The notes: a model not told the origin generated them from the letters alone. A stretch of 37,902 nt of DNA from Mojavia pulchra JT2-VF2 (GCA_019359325.1 JAHHHN010000043.1:1-37902), one strand, 5' to 3'; positions 24,863 through 33,412 are shown, counted from the stretch's first letter. Numbers and translations: made by a program.

Positions 24863-26914
24863 ATGGAATTTTCACCCGATATTTATCAACCAATACCACA
24901 GCTGGCCACAAAAGAAACTGCCTCATTACGGGCTGACTATCCCTGCATCGAACACCTGGAAGCGGGTAACATCGCCCCTTGGCTGGTAGAAAGGCTGGAT
25001 CAATTATTGGTTCGTGCCAAAACTGAAAGGGCAGGGATGAACTTAGCTAAATGCGTTACTTTAGCAACGGCATCAATTGGGGCGGTTTGTTATGCCACCT
25101 CTCCACTGGCCCCCATCGGTGCGCTAGTTGCTGGGTTGGGCTATGCTTGGTCAGTGGTGCAAGACATGACCGATTCTCATCAGTTTGCGCCTATACCTTT
25201 TGTGCGGGGTAACTTCCTAGAATTCTTAGCAGCAATGGGTGACAGCGAAGCAAGAGCCGAATGGTTTGCAGGAGCGAATGAAATTGTGGATTTAATGAAC
25301 CACCTTGCGCCCCTGGAGCGTAGTGAATTTGTGATGCTGCGGCAGTACACCAGCACCTTAACCGATTTTCTCACGGGCGTAGAAGCTGGTAAGCGGTTCT
25401 ATGCTTACAGGTGGCTGCTGGACAATTTCACCACTTACAGGGGCGCATTTCCTACTGTTGAGCAGTTGTGCAAACATCTGGCGCAGGTAGCCCCTGACCC
25501 TAGAATTGACCATAAACAAGTCACTCTAATTCAGCAACAATCCCAACTGCCACAAGCCAAAATACCAGAACCAAAATTTACTCAACTGCCACAACCAAAG
25601 TTTATAGAGTTGCCCAGTTCCTCACAGCCTGAACCGACTCTAGCCCCAAATCAAGCACCAGACCTTAAATCAGTTTTGACCCTGCCACTGCACAGCAGAG
25701 CGATCGCAATTATCGACGCACTAACTAACAGTGGTTTTGATATCGCCAAGTGCATTCGTGACCAAATCACCGTGATTGCAGGCAATCAGCGAGGGGGTAA
25801 GGGTACGCTGATGGCGATTTTAGCCATCCTCAGTAAAGCACTGGAGCCAAATACTAAGATTCACTATTTCACCGCCGGAAGTGACATCTACCCGTTTGCC
25901 TGCCACCACTTAGTATGTAGACTGAGTTACCCTCAATTGGAGGGTGCAAAGGCTGATGCTCTTGTGGCAGGCGATTTGTACGAATATCTAAGGGAAATTG
26001 ACAACGCCAACCAGAATAGTTACACAGATATTATTCTGGTGATTGATGAAGCTGTGGCGTTGTCTGACTACCTCACGGATGAGCAGAAGCAATGGATCAT
26101 TCGCTTCCTGTTCACTCGTGCCAGCAAGAAGGGCGCACAAATTTTCGTTGTGTTGCACGGCAAGAATCTTACTTCTTGGGTCGGCACTAAAAACACCGCA
26201 GGTTTTGGCGATACTTTCAAAAGTGGGGCTACTTTCATTGGCTGTGAAGCCACGAGTAAAAAACTGTCTCCACTCAAGTCAATCTCATTGGCAACAGGGC
26301 GGTACTTCCTGGCTGACCCTGATAGTTTTGATAAGCCGATGGCTGGCGGTGAAATTGGCACGATTCCAGAATGGCTAAAAACACAGGTGAATCCTCATTC
26401 TGGACAGCCTGACCCAGCGCGGACACTGCTTGTTTATTTTCCTGAGTTGAGCAGTGAAAACCCTGGTTTGACTGATTCTGTACCAAGCAGCGATAAGCCA
26501 CAGGATGAATTTTTGAATCAGGCCAGAGCATGGCTAAATGATAATTGGGTGATACCGGATGCACCACCGCCCACTTGCCCCCCAAATCCAAGCGATACCG
26601 ACCGATACCAACCGACTGATAAGGCTTTTGAGCTTTTGGAATCGTCAGGAATCGATACTGAAAACGATACCGGAATCAGTGATATTATCCCAGAAAACGG
26701 CGATTCTAAGACCTTTGGCGATGATACCAAAATCGATACCGAAACTCGCTACACTCCCGCACAATTGACTATTGAACAACTGAATGGCATCATCAAGCAG
26801 ATGGTGGATAAGAAGATGTCGCAGACTCAAATTATTCAATCGCTTTGGGGAGTAGAGAAAAACGCTAAAGGCTGGAAGCAGGCTTACACCGAATATAAAG
26901 AACTGTTTCCATGA
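24863..26914 (+). CDS. P-loop ATPase with N-terminal membrane segments (possible coupling or transfer ATPase)
   Basis: 683 residues. Residues 62-100 contain two hydrophobic segments (CVTLATASIGAVCYA, PIGALVAGLGYAW). A Q/P-rich linker (225-262) follows. The ATPase domain has a P-loop GNQRGGKGT (307-315) and Walker B IILVIDE (390-396), the FtsK/TraD/VirB4 style of additional-strand ATPases. The C-terminal 50 residues (MVDKKMSQTQIIQSLWGVEK) form a small winged-helix-like unit common in cyanobacterial and phage-like ATPases. With several membrane proteins upstream and a relaxase elsewhere on the plasmid, a coupling protein for DNA transfer is the best guess. A role in partition or packaging is possible. 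Confidence 0.72.
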   Translation: MEFSPDIYQPIPQLATKETASLRADYPCIEHLEAGNIAPWLVERLDQLLVRAKTERAGMNLAKCVTLATASIGAVCYATSPLAPIGALVAGLGYAWSVVQDMTDSHQFAPIPFVRGNFLEFLAAMGDSEARAEWFAGANEIVDLMNHLAPLERSEFVMLRQYTSTLTDFLTGVEAGKRFYAYRWLLDNFTTYRGAFPTVEQLCKHLAQVAPDPRIDHKQVTLIQQQSQLPQAKIPEPKFTQLPQPKFIELPSSSQPEPTLAPNQAPDLKSVLTLPLHSRAIAIIDALTNSGFDIAKCIRDQITVIAGNQRGGKGTLMAILAILSKALEPNTKIHYFTAGSDIYPFACHHLVCRLSYPQLEGAKADALVAGDLYEYLREIDNANQNSYTDIILVIDEAVALSDYLTDEQKQWIIRFLFTRASKKGAQIFVVLHGKNLTSWVGTKNTAGFGDTFKSGATFIGCEATSKKLSPLKSISLATGRYFLADPDSFDKPMAGGEIGTIPEWLKTQVNPHSGQPDPARTLLVYFPELSSENPGLTDSVPSSDKPQDEFLNQARAWLNDNWVIPDAPPPTCPPNPSDTDRYQPTDKAFELLESSGIDTENDTGISDIIPENGDSKTFGDDTKIDTETRYTPAQLTIEQLNGIIKQMVDKKMSQTQIIQSLWGVEKNAKGWKQAYTEYKELFP

Positions 26915-26944
26915 TCCATGCCAATGTTCTGAAAGAATGTAAAT

Positions 26945-27050
26945 GGCTCTTCCGTCCTACTATGCTAACTTTTAGTTAGGTATCAGAACTTGACTTAAAA
27001 ATTCAGTTAAATAGACGATTAAGCATACTAAGTAATGAAGAGCCTATTTT
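26945..27050 (+). terminator. Nested stem at the end of the ATPase operon
   Basis: GGCTCTTC (26945-26952) pairs with GAAGAGCC (27037-27044), followed by TATTTT. Inside, TATGCT (26961-26966) pairs with AGCATA (27022-27027), and CTAAC/GTTAG close a small loop. It could be a large terminator or a small RNA. The remainder of the 319-base gap (26915-27233) is AT-rich and shows nothing else. Confidence 0.4.
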
Positions 27051-27233
27051 ATTGTTAAATTATTAGCTAATGATGTTGTTTTATTCACTAGTTTAGTAAC
27101 ATCATAAGAAGTAATTTTTTTATTTTGCTGCTTTATTGGGCAACAATGTAATTGCAGTGTATTATTTTATATACCAGTATGAAATCGCATCTATTTCTAA
27201 AATATGGGTATCCTATGATGTAGAATTATCTTT

Positions 27234-28397
27234 TTATTCATACATTTGAACAAAAGTAGAAACTGCTTCTTTTCCTATCTTTGCTAAAGCGTTAGTAGCC
27301 TTATTTTGTACATCTGTACAATAATCAGAATTATTAATTATATTAATAATATTTGGTAATGCTGTTTGAGCATTTGACCCCATATCTCCTAAAATTCTTA
27401 TAGCTGTTAAGCAATCTTTTTTATTACTTGTATTTGTTAATAATTTCAACAATTCGCTAACTGCATCAGCACCAATCTTTTTGATAGAGTCAGTAGCCCC
27501 TGACTTAAACTCTTTATGTTCATTAATTATAAAATCTATTAACACGGGTAAAATATGCTCGATTTTTTCTTTGGAATTAGCAAGAGTTATCGCAGCATAA
27601 TAGCGGAAATTTTCATTAGTATCTTGTAATGCTTTTTCAAGAAGACTAATTTCTGTATCTTTTAATTTTAATATATCTTTTTTATCTTCCACGTCTGAAG
27701 TCTCTATCTTTTTGTTTGTTCTCTTAAGTAGATTCCAGAACTTAAATTTAAAATCAACACAATATTCAACCAAAGCAAAGGTAAAATCTAGAATATCTTT
27801 AGCATCTTTTTCATTAAACTCTTTTAAAGAATGTGCAGCATCATTGCCAAAATCCTTTAACGCTTTAGCCCATTCATATAGCATATTATCTATAATTTTT
27901 TCATCTCTCATTCTTTCTATTTTACCGTCTAAAGTGTATCGTTCTTTAATATCTAACTGTTCTAAACATAAGCATTCTATGGTTTTTCTGCACATTAATA
28001 CACTTGGTGTGTAAAGTTTTGATTTAAAACATTTTACAGCTTGCTTATATGTATTCTTAATTATTACTTCAGCTTCTTTGAAATCTTTAGATGATGGATA
28101 TAAATATTCTTTTTGTGGTTGGGGGGCAATAAATATTATGTCCCCATTAGAATCTACACCATCTTCTTCATCATCAGCCTCAGACCATTCTGCCTCTTGA
28201 ATAATATTAAAATTTTCGCAATAAGAACAAACTAAAATATTAAAATTATAATATATTTGTTCTGGAGCTTCAGTGGTAATAATATCTTTAACATAAATAC
28301 CTTGAGTGACAATTTTCATTAATGTATTATTACCACAATGCTCACAATATATTGTTTTCTCAGTAAGTTTATATTCATTTACTTTCCAACGTCTCAC
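27234..28397 (-). CDS. DUF4145-like protein with zinc ribbon and HEAT-type repeats
   Basis: 387 residues. Two CxxC pairs, C18/C21 (YCEHCG) and C57/C60 (VCSYCE), indicate a zinc ribbon. Residues 105-220 (SVLMCRKTIECLCLEQLDIK, then WAKALKDFGNDAAHS) match the DUF4145 helical domain known from restriction and other defence-related proteins. Residues 250-387 are HEAT-type repeats (YAAITLANSKEKIE, AIRILGDMGSNAQTALPNII). The gene is much more AT-rich than the plasmid backbone. A regulatory or defence adaptor is plausible, but no catalytic domain is present. Confidence 0.7.
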   Translation of the reverse strand: MRRWKVNEYKLTEKTIYCEHCGNNTLMKIVTQGIYVKDIITTEAPEQIYYNFNILVCSYCENFNIIQEAEWSEADDEEDGVDSNGDIIFIAPQPQKEYLYPSSKDFKEAEVIIKNTYKQAVKCFKSKLYTPSVLMCRKTIECLCLEQLDIKERYTLDGKIERMRDEKIIDNMLYEWAKALKDFGNDAAHSLKEFNEKDAKDILDFTFALVEYCVDFKFKFWNLLKRTNKKIETSDVEDKKDILKLKDTEISLLEKALQDTNENFRYYAAITLANSKEKIEHILPVLIDFIINEHKEFKSGATDSIKKIGADAVSELLKLLTNTSNKKDCLTAIRILGDMGSNAQTALPNIINIINNSDYCTDVQNKATNALAKIGKEAVSTFVQMYE

Positions 28398-28628
28398 GTT
28401 AAGTTGCTCCTATTATTAGAAAATAATAAATTTAATGACTTTGATTTAATATATGTTTAAGCAATATTTTCGTTGATGATATTTATCCAGTAATTTCCTT
28501 ATATAAACTCATTCATTTCCTCACATTAAAGCGTCTACTAGATGATTGATAAATTATCCAATAATCTTAACAGTTCACTTAATGCCTTTTTAAAATACAT
28601 CTACCTCTAGCATAAATTTAGGTAAAAG

Positions 28629-29060
28629 TTATTGAGAAAGCAACGTATATGTATAAGTAGCTTGGTAATCTACTTGAGGTAATTTGTTATGACGACAGAT
28701 CAATTGCCTTTCAGTGACTTCACAATAATAAGGATGAGCAACTCGCTCATCGGTTGCAATAAACTTATTTCCCTCCCAACGAACAATTTCAAGACTAAAC
28801 TGATAATTTAGCCTGGGAAATTTTGCACTCATATTATGCTCACTTAAAACAAGTTCTCCATCGTCTGGCCCTCCAGACTTAGATTCTCCCCACTGTAACC
28901 AATCAACTTTAAATTTCACAGGAATAGGTTGGTTTAAAGGAAAGCCAAGTTCAGTTAACTTCTCTTTTTGAAGAGAAGAACAACTGGCACATAAGCTTAA
29001 AAGAGCCAGAATACTGAAACGCAGAAACATACTCTGTCTCAACGTTGAAATTTTTACCAT
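28629..29060 (-). CDS. Putative small lipoprotein
   Basis: 143 residues. A hydrophobic N-terminal segment (FLRFSILALLSLCASCSS) ends in a cysteine that could be lipidated (CASC, an imperfect lipobox). The rest is a soluble, beta-rich domain with several aromatics (WLQWGESKSGGPDDGE) of unknown family. Probably exported and attached to the membrane. It is separated from its neighbours by AT-rich gaps and appears to be a single gene. Confidence 0.6.
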   Translation of the reverse strand: MVKISTLRQSMFLRFSILALLSLCASCSSLQKEKLTELGFPLNQPIPVKFKVDWLQWGESKSGGPDDGELVLSEHNMSAKFPRLNYQFSLEIVRWEGNKFIATDERVAHPYYCEVTERQLICRHNKLPQVDYQATYTYTLLSQ

Positions 29061-29590
29061 AGTCTTAATCAGTCCAACTTCGGGCGAGAACTCATAAGAA
29101 TTACTTAGTCAAAAATAAACAATTTATCCTAAAATAATTTACTAGTAGTTTATTTTGTATAGAGTAAATCCTGAATTTGAAAATTTCTCAATTATAAAGT
29201 TGCCTTATTTATACAGTTGACATCAGCTACGTTTGTGATTAAGTTCAAAGAATAAGGCATTGAATTAAACTAAATTGCCCTAGTAACGGGGCCGCTTAGT
29301 TTAACGACGTTCTTTGAGCTAACGGAAAATAAAGCTTTTCACCCTCTACGCGGTCGATATTTACGCGCTTTCCCGCAGAACTACCCAGGCAAGTAAAGAG
29401 GCTAATATTGCTCTTGCTTGGAGATCGCAGTTCTTCTTGAAAAAAAAGCGGACTGGTTAGGAATTGAGAACTGTTCGCAATAAGTTTGACACGGCTCGTT
29501 TCTTGACGAAAGAATAGGGATCAGAGCGCGGTAAACTGTCAGTAAAAAGACCCTAAAAATGCTGTTCTAAAGTTAGTTGAAATATATCAG
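29061..29590. other. 530-base gene-free stretch containing a triple-nested hairpin (29244-29317)
   Basis: No supportable gene. At 29244-29317, TTCAAAGAA pairs with TTCTTTGA (29310-29317), TTAAACTAA (29265-29273) with TTAGTTTAA (29296-29304), and GCCC (29277-29280) with GGGC (29289-29292). A TTGACA box at 29217 lies at a suitable distance upstream. It could be a small RNA, a recombination site or a remnant of a mobile element. Confidence 0.45.
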
Positions 29591-29812
29591 CTAATTTCCA
29601 GAGTATGGATGCAGCCAACGTTCTAATTGCCAATCAACCTTACTTGCATTTCTACTGCCAAAATATACACGGCATAGCTCTTCAGTATCAGGCTCTAATA
29701 GTGAATACTCCCAAGTCTCACCTATTGGCCGAGCCTCGGCGATTACACGAATTATTTGCTGTCCTGGGCTGTAAACTTGTACCTTTTGCCCTTTACGATA
29801 TTTGGGACTCAT
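29591..29812 (-). CDS. 73-residue protein of unknown function (SH3-like)
   Basis: The sequence starts MSPKYRKGQKVQVYSPG, followed by IIRVIAEARPIGETWEYSLL, a pattern of alternating hydrophobic strands like small SH3-type barrel proteins. No known family. An opposite-strand frame over the same bases (29605-29814) looks less protein-like. Stand-alone gene in an accessory region. Confidence 0.5.
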   Translation of the reverse strand: MSPKYRKGQKVQVYSPGQQIIRVIAEARPIGETWEYSLLEPDTEELCRVYFGSRNASKVDWQLERWLHPYSGN

Positions 29813-30008
29813 AATGCACCGAAAACAAACAACTAAGACTTTAAGCGTTTCCAGTCTAACCTAGCAGGTCAAACTTGCTACATCCAGACATCTAGTTAGT
29901 AAAGTGGAGTTCAGAGGAAACCGAAGGGGGCGATTGGGGGTATGAGGCGTAATTATCTAGCTAAATATGGGAACTATTTATAGGTAGTTTTTTAAAGGCA
30001 AGTAGCTT

Positions 30009-30503
30009 ATGCCTCGTGATTTAGAGATTCTTAAAAAAGGCGATTGGTTTTTGGCAGAAGGTCAAAGGGATAACGGAAGCTTTGGCTACCCTATTTACTA
30101 CAGACACGCAATTAGTTATTCAATCGGTATGAATATAACCAGATATGATAAAAATAAAGATTGGGTAGCTGAAGAAATAAACAAACTTATTAAGTCTGTA
30201 AAGGATAAGCAACCATACAAACATGATAATTTTCTTGAGTTGCACCCGCTTACAGTATCTGTATTTCAGTCTAAAGGTTTCGTTCTAGTTGACCAAACTA
30301 ATTCATACTATCCGCTTATGTTTTATGACGATGATAGCAACAGAGACGGAAAGGAAAGAGTTTCATCTCTTACATGGTCTTTAGATGCTATTAGTAAAAA
30401 TCTAGACGAAGTTTATGCTCAACTCTATAGATTAAAAGTAGAGGATTGGACATCAGATTTCCAAGACGAACTTTTAGAAATTTACGCGCATAAACCTAGT
30501 TAA
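30009..30503 (+). CDS. 164-residue protein of unknown function
   Basis: ATG 30009. A soluble, aromatic- and lysine-rich protein (KKGDWFLAEGQRDNGSFGYP, YYRHAISYSIGMN, SYYPLMFYDDDSN). There is no motif that I recognise and no membrane segment. It is followed on the same strand by a small zinc-ribbon gene 41 bases later, so the two may share a transcript. Codon use looks normal. Confidence 0.6.
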   Translation: MPRDLEILKKGDWFLAEGQRDNGSFGYPIYYRHAISYSIGMNITRYDKNKDWVAEEINKLIKSVKDKQPYKHDNFLELHPLTVSVFQSKGFVLVDQTNSYYPLMFYDDDSNRDGKERVSSLTWSLDAISKNLDEVYAQLYRLKVEDWTSDFQDELLEIYAHKPS

Positions 30504-30544
30504 TAATAGCTTTAAAAATTTGCGTAAATGCGAGGAGAACAGCA

Positions 30545-30745
30545 GTGAAAACTTGGACAAATCAGGATGCAGGAAAAGAAACCTGCCCACAGTGTGACTC
30601 GGTTTACTCAGTAACAATTCATCGTCTGCCAGCAAGAGATAAAGACAGCTTCAACTGTGTAGTCTGTGGTTATGAGATGCAGAGTTGGAATGATACAGAA
30701 TTTCCAAGTTTCAAACTCGTTCAGCGTGGTCAGCCTCCTGAATAA
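30545..30745 (+). CDS. 66-residue zinc-ribbon protein
   Basis: GTG start at 30545 behind a good ribosome binding site (gcgaggagaac). Two CxxC pairs, CPQCDS (C14/C17) and CVVCGY (C38/C41), form a treble-clef or ribbon; the segment between (SVTIHRLPARDKDSFN) is conserved in phage- and plasmid-borne small proteins of this kind. Possible adaptor or DNA-binding protein. No enzyme activity is suggested. Confidence 0.65.
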   Translation: MKTWTNQDAGKETCPQCDSVYSVTIHRLPARDKDSFNCVVCGYEMQSWNDTEFPSFKLVQRGQPPE

Positions 30746-31057
30746 CACGACAGACCAAGGAGGCTAACACTCAAAACTTTGAACTGAACAGAGTAGTAAT
30801 TATTTCAGTATTGTTGCTTACTCTGTGCAATTCATTTAAATAAATTGCACTAAATTAAAGAGTCAAATCGTTGCAGGCTAAGGATCGCAGGGTCTACAGT
30901 CTGTTCTGAGTGAGTAAAAAATTTCATTTCTTTACTCTTTCTTACTTACTCGCACTCTGCTTTATAGATAAAGCCCTCATAAACTCTTTAAGGGCATTGA
31001 TTAATATCTATGTCACAAGCCCAATCGAAAGCAGCAGCGTAATTTCAAGAGAAAACA
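30746..31057. other. Gene-free stretch
   Basis: 312 bases. A plus-strand frame starts at 30910 but runs into the protease gene on the other strand and has no recognisable features. Apart from short AT-rich repeats near 30830-30855 I see nothing. Confidence 0.4.
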
Positions 31058-31432
31058 TCATCCCAGCGTTAACACCCCAGATGGCATATCCACGACCAAC
31101 CGTCGAGTTTTTAACCACTGGCGACCAAGTAAAACTTCTGACACTCCTTGTCCCACATGGACTGGAATATCAAATTCCTGTCCATCAAGAAGCACTTTTC
31201 CTAAATAAATGTCAAATTCTGCTTCGCCTTGGGCTGTGAGCATTGTTTGCTGTTCTACATAAATCCAATCAAGTGCTTCTAAATCCTGGTTATTAATTGC
31301 CAGCCACCAAGAAAAACCTGTATCAAAAAGTGCTTCTACTGCTACTTCTAATCCATCAGCAGCTATCAACTCGATTTCAAAAAATAATTCATCCTCCAAA
31401 CCAAAGTTGCCAGAAATCATATCCTGCCGCAC
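31058..31432 (-). CDS. Retropepsin-like aspartic protease (clan AA)
   Basis: 124 residues. The hallmark D-T-G (D37-G39, VEALFDTGFSWWLAI) is followed by the retropepsin-like pattern of strands (ALDWIYVEQ, GEAEFDIYLGKVLL) and ends with LLGRQWLKTRRLVVD, a sequence seen in small cyanobacterial aspartyl proteases. Active as a homodimer, if active. It overlaps the preceding gene by 16 bases, so the pair is coupled. Its substrate is unknown. Confidence 0.75.
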   Translation of the reverse strand: MRQDMISGNFGLEDELFFEIELIAADGLEVAVEALFDTGFSWWLAINNQDLEALDWIYVEQQTMLTAQGEAEFDIYLGKVLLDGQEFDIPVHVGQGVSEVLLGRQWLKTRRLVVDMPSGVLTLG

Positions 31433-31734
31433 GTCCCAGTTTCATTGATGCGGAAAACGTGCAGCCTCATATTCGGGTATTTTTCATGTGCTATCTGGGC
31501 AACTGCTAAGGCATCCTCATTAATAAAATATTCCCCACTTTCTGGTTCAACTGCCACATACCAGTTGTAGTGAGTTTCAATTAATTCTGGCTGCAATTTT
31601 TTAAAGATTTGTTCGCAACGCTGCTTAAATTCTGCTTTTTCAGCTTTCCATTGAGCTTTCTTCTCTTCTGACCACTGAATTTGGGGGAATACTCTCCCCC
31701 GGCGCACTGTACGAGTAGACTTGGCTTCAGTCAT
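31417..31734 (-). CDS. Partner protein of the retropepsin-like protease
   Basis: 105 residues. A basic, charged N-terminal half (RTVRRGRVFPQIQWSEEKKA, then RCEQIFKKLQPEL) leads to NWYVAVEPESGEYFINEDAL and ends NETGTCGRI. This type recurs beside small aspartyl proteases in cyanobacteria, but I know no assigned function. The 16-base overlap with the protease gene resembles toxin-antitoxin or substrate-protease pairs. Start ATG at 31734. Confidence 0.7.
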   Translation of the reverse strand: MTEAKSTRTVRRGRVFPQIQWSEEKKAQWKAEKAEFKQRCEQIFKKLQPELIETHYNWYVAVEPESGEYFINEDALAVAQIAHEKYPNMRLHVFRINETGTCGRI

Positions 31735-31825
31735 GGTTGGTTCTACTTTACTGCAATATCTATATTGAACAGCACATCCACACTACTTGGGGTTTATGCT
31801 TGGCTTGTTTGGTCTGGAGAATTAT

Positions 31826-31932
31826 ACTTTAACTAAAATACAATTTTACTTTTGTACAAAAGTAAAATTGCACTATAGTACAATTCTACAAAAGTGAATT
31901 AGTATATTGGTTACTTTGTACTTTAGTATTTT
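31826..31932. promoter_or_regulatory. Partition site or ParA operator: perfect 30-bp palindrome plus half-sites
   Basis: 31841-31870 is a perfect 30-bp palindrome centred on TTTTGTACAAAA. Further half-sites follow: GTACAATTCTACAAAAG near 31878-31894 and ACTTTGTACTTTAGTA near 31912-31928. The cluster lies 19-121 bases upstream of the ParA-like gene, the usual place for an autoregulated partition operator or centromere. The small protein encoded downstream of parA is the likely binder. Confidence 0.7.
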
Positions 31933-31946
31933 TATGTAATTGTTTT

Positions 31947-32798
31947 ATGCCAATTCCGCCAACAGTCGTCTCCTTGGGCTTGGCTGGGGGTCAGGGAAAG
32001 TCTACGGTAGCCTTGATGCTGGGGAGGTATTTGGGTCGCTTGGGAATTCCCGTTTTGTTTGTGGATTGCGACCCTCAATCTAGCTTGACCAGTTTCTTAG
32101 GGGTACAAGTACAGCCTGATACCCCAACATTACTGGAAGTTCTGACACAACCAGAAGAGAAAACAAAAATTCTTGATGCCATTGCGTCCGTACCTGACGT
32201 TAAACTGGGCGACCGTACCATTAACAATAGCAACCTGTTCTTAATTCCTTCCGATGATGGTTTGGAGAGTGCTAACTATAAATTGGCCTCCAGTGGCTTA
32301 AGTCTGTTTATTTTAAGAAATCGCCTCCAGCCAATTGTGAGTAATTTCGGTGTGGCAATTGTAGACCCACCCCCGGAACGTTCACATTTAGCGCAGACTT
32401 CCTTGGGTGCTGGTGATAGGTGGGTGATTCCAGCAGAGTCAAACGTCAAGGGAGTGCAATCGCTGTTGCGGACTATGGAATTAATCAAAGAATTTAAAGC
32501 AGCCCTACCTTACGGTGAACTACTGGGTGTAGTGCCGTTTCGCGCACGCTGGACTGGTTTGCATCCAACAAACGCTACTAAAACCAGTATTGATACGATG
32601 CGGCAACTGGTGGGGTCGGAGTTAATGTTGCCGCATATTTTGGAATCAGATGTATTCAAAAATGCCATCAACCAACGGGTTGCACCAACAGACTTAGGAC
32701 AGCCAAATCTGGAATATGCGATTCATGTCTTAGCTCAACGCCTTAAGCCAGCTTTGCCAAAAGAATATGCCAAATTAATTCCCTCTGAACTAGCGTAA
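31947..32798 (+). CDS. parA: ParA-like partition ATPase lacking the signature lysine
   Basis: 283 residues. VVSLGLAGGQGKSTVALML is the P-loop at residues 7-25. ParA/MinD proteins normally have KGGxGK[ST]; here the first lysine is replaced by alanine (AGGQGKS). The second motif VLFVDCDPQSSLTSFLGV and the later VAIVDPPPERSHLAQ are otherwise typical. It would drive plasmid segregation together with the gene 24 bases downstream. Start ATG 31947 follows the palindrome-rich operator region. Gene family is clear; whether the missing lysine alters dimerisation and ATP hydrolysis is not. Confidence 0.85.
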   Translation: MPIPPTVVSLGLAGGQGKSTVALMLGRYLGRLGIPVLFVDCDPQSSLTSFLGVQVQPDTPTLLEVLTQPEEKTKILDAIASVPDVKLGDRTINNSNLFLIPSDDGLESANYKLASSGLSLFILRNRLQPIVSNFGVAIVDPPPERSHLAQTSLGAGDRWVIPAESNVKGVQSLLRTMELIKEFKAALPYGELLGVVPFRARWTGLHPTNATKTSIDTMRQLVGSELMLPHILESDVFKNAINQRVAPTDLGQPNLEYAIHVLAQRLKPALPKEYAKLIPSELA

Positions 32799-32822
32799 TA
32801 AATTTTACTATTAGGTGAAAAT

Positions 32823-33248
32823 ATGAATATCCTAGATGAAATCAGAAATAGAGCGGTTGCACCAACAGTTGCACCACGAGAAGACGTGTTAGCTCCACAA
32901 CAGCAGGATTTACCTAAAAGCGATGTTGATGTGACCTCGACTGCTGATAGTTCCGTTTCGGAACTCACAAAATTAGAAGAGCAACTAGCGAACTTCCCGG
33001 AAATTGCGCCTAGAGTACCTGTACGTTTAGAAGCTGCAATCAAGGAAGAACTCGATGAGCTATGCAACAGAGAAAAAATCACAGTTGAAACGCTCCTGGA
33101 AGCTTTTTATGTTACTTGCAAAGAAAAAGATTCAGTCATGAAACAAGTCATAAAAGAAGCCAAAAAACGGCTCAAGAGTCGCAAAGAAGCCGGGAATATT
33201 CGCTCTAGCATGACTCGTTTAGCTAACTTAGCCAAGAAATTAAAGTAG
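32823..33248 (+). CDS. Small partition partner, probably DNA-binding
   Basis: 141 residues. Residues 1-60 are low-complexity (VAPTVAPREDVLAPQQQ) and likely flexible. Residues 65-100 (VPVRLEAAIKEELDELCNRE, then TVETLLEAFY) have a ribbon-helix-helix pattern, and the C-terminus is strongly basic (KKRLKSRKEAGNIRSSMTRL). Order and spacing (24 bases after parA) fit the role of a ParB-like centromere-binding protein, although it is not of the ParB family. ATG 32823 follows 'taggtgaaaat'. Confidence 0.68.
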   Translation: MNILDEIRNRAVAPTVAPREDVLAPQQQDLPKSDVDVTSTADSSVSELTKLEEQLANFPEIAPRVPVRLEAAIKEELDELCNREKITVETLLEAFYVTCKEKDSVMKQVIKEAKKRLKSRKEAGNIRSSMTRLANLAKKLK

Positions 33249-33302
33249 CAATCAGTCCTTCGGGCGAATACAGACACAATATCTAGATGTAGTGCGCCTT
33301 AC

Positions 33303-33350
33303 AGCCCTCATGGGTGGAGAGAAAAACAATTCTCGCACCCGGTAAGGGCT
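33303..33350. other. 48-base imperfect palindrome upstream of the recombinase
   Basis: AGCCCT (33303-33308) / AGGGCT (33345-33350), GGGTG (33312-33316) / CACCC (33336-33340) and GAGA (33317-33320) / TCTC (33331-33334) form a nested stem in the 164-base gap between the partition and recombinase genes. It could be the recombinase's crossover site or a terminator for the par genes. Confidence 0.4.
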
Positions 33351-33412
33351 GGGAGTTGTGCAGGGAGCCACTTTGTTAGAGGATCTATGGAAAAGCACCT
33401 ACCAGACAGTCT

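Noticed and set aside
29265-29304. Possible integron attC-like site (GTTTAAC in the nested hairpin)
   Set aside because: The core-site order and the partner site do not fit the attC pattern, and there is no integron integrase.
29605-29814. 69-codon plus-strand frame opposite the 29591-29812 gene
   Set aside because: The minus-strand frame has a more protein-like pattern (KYRKGQKVQVYSPG); both are unlikely to be real.
30910-31239. 109-codon plus-strand frame
   Set aside because: Its second half is the reverse of the retropepsin gene, which has a clear DTG motif.
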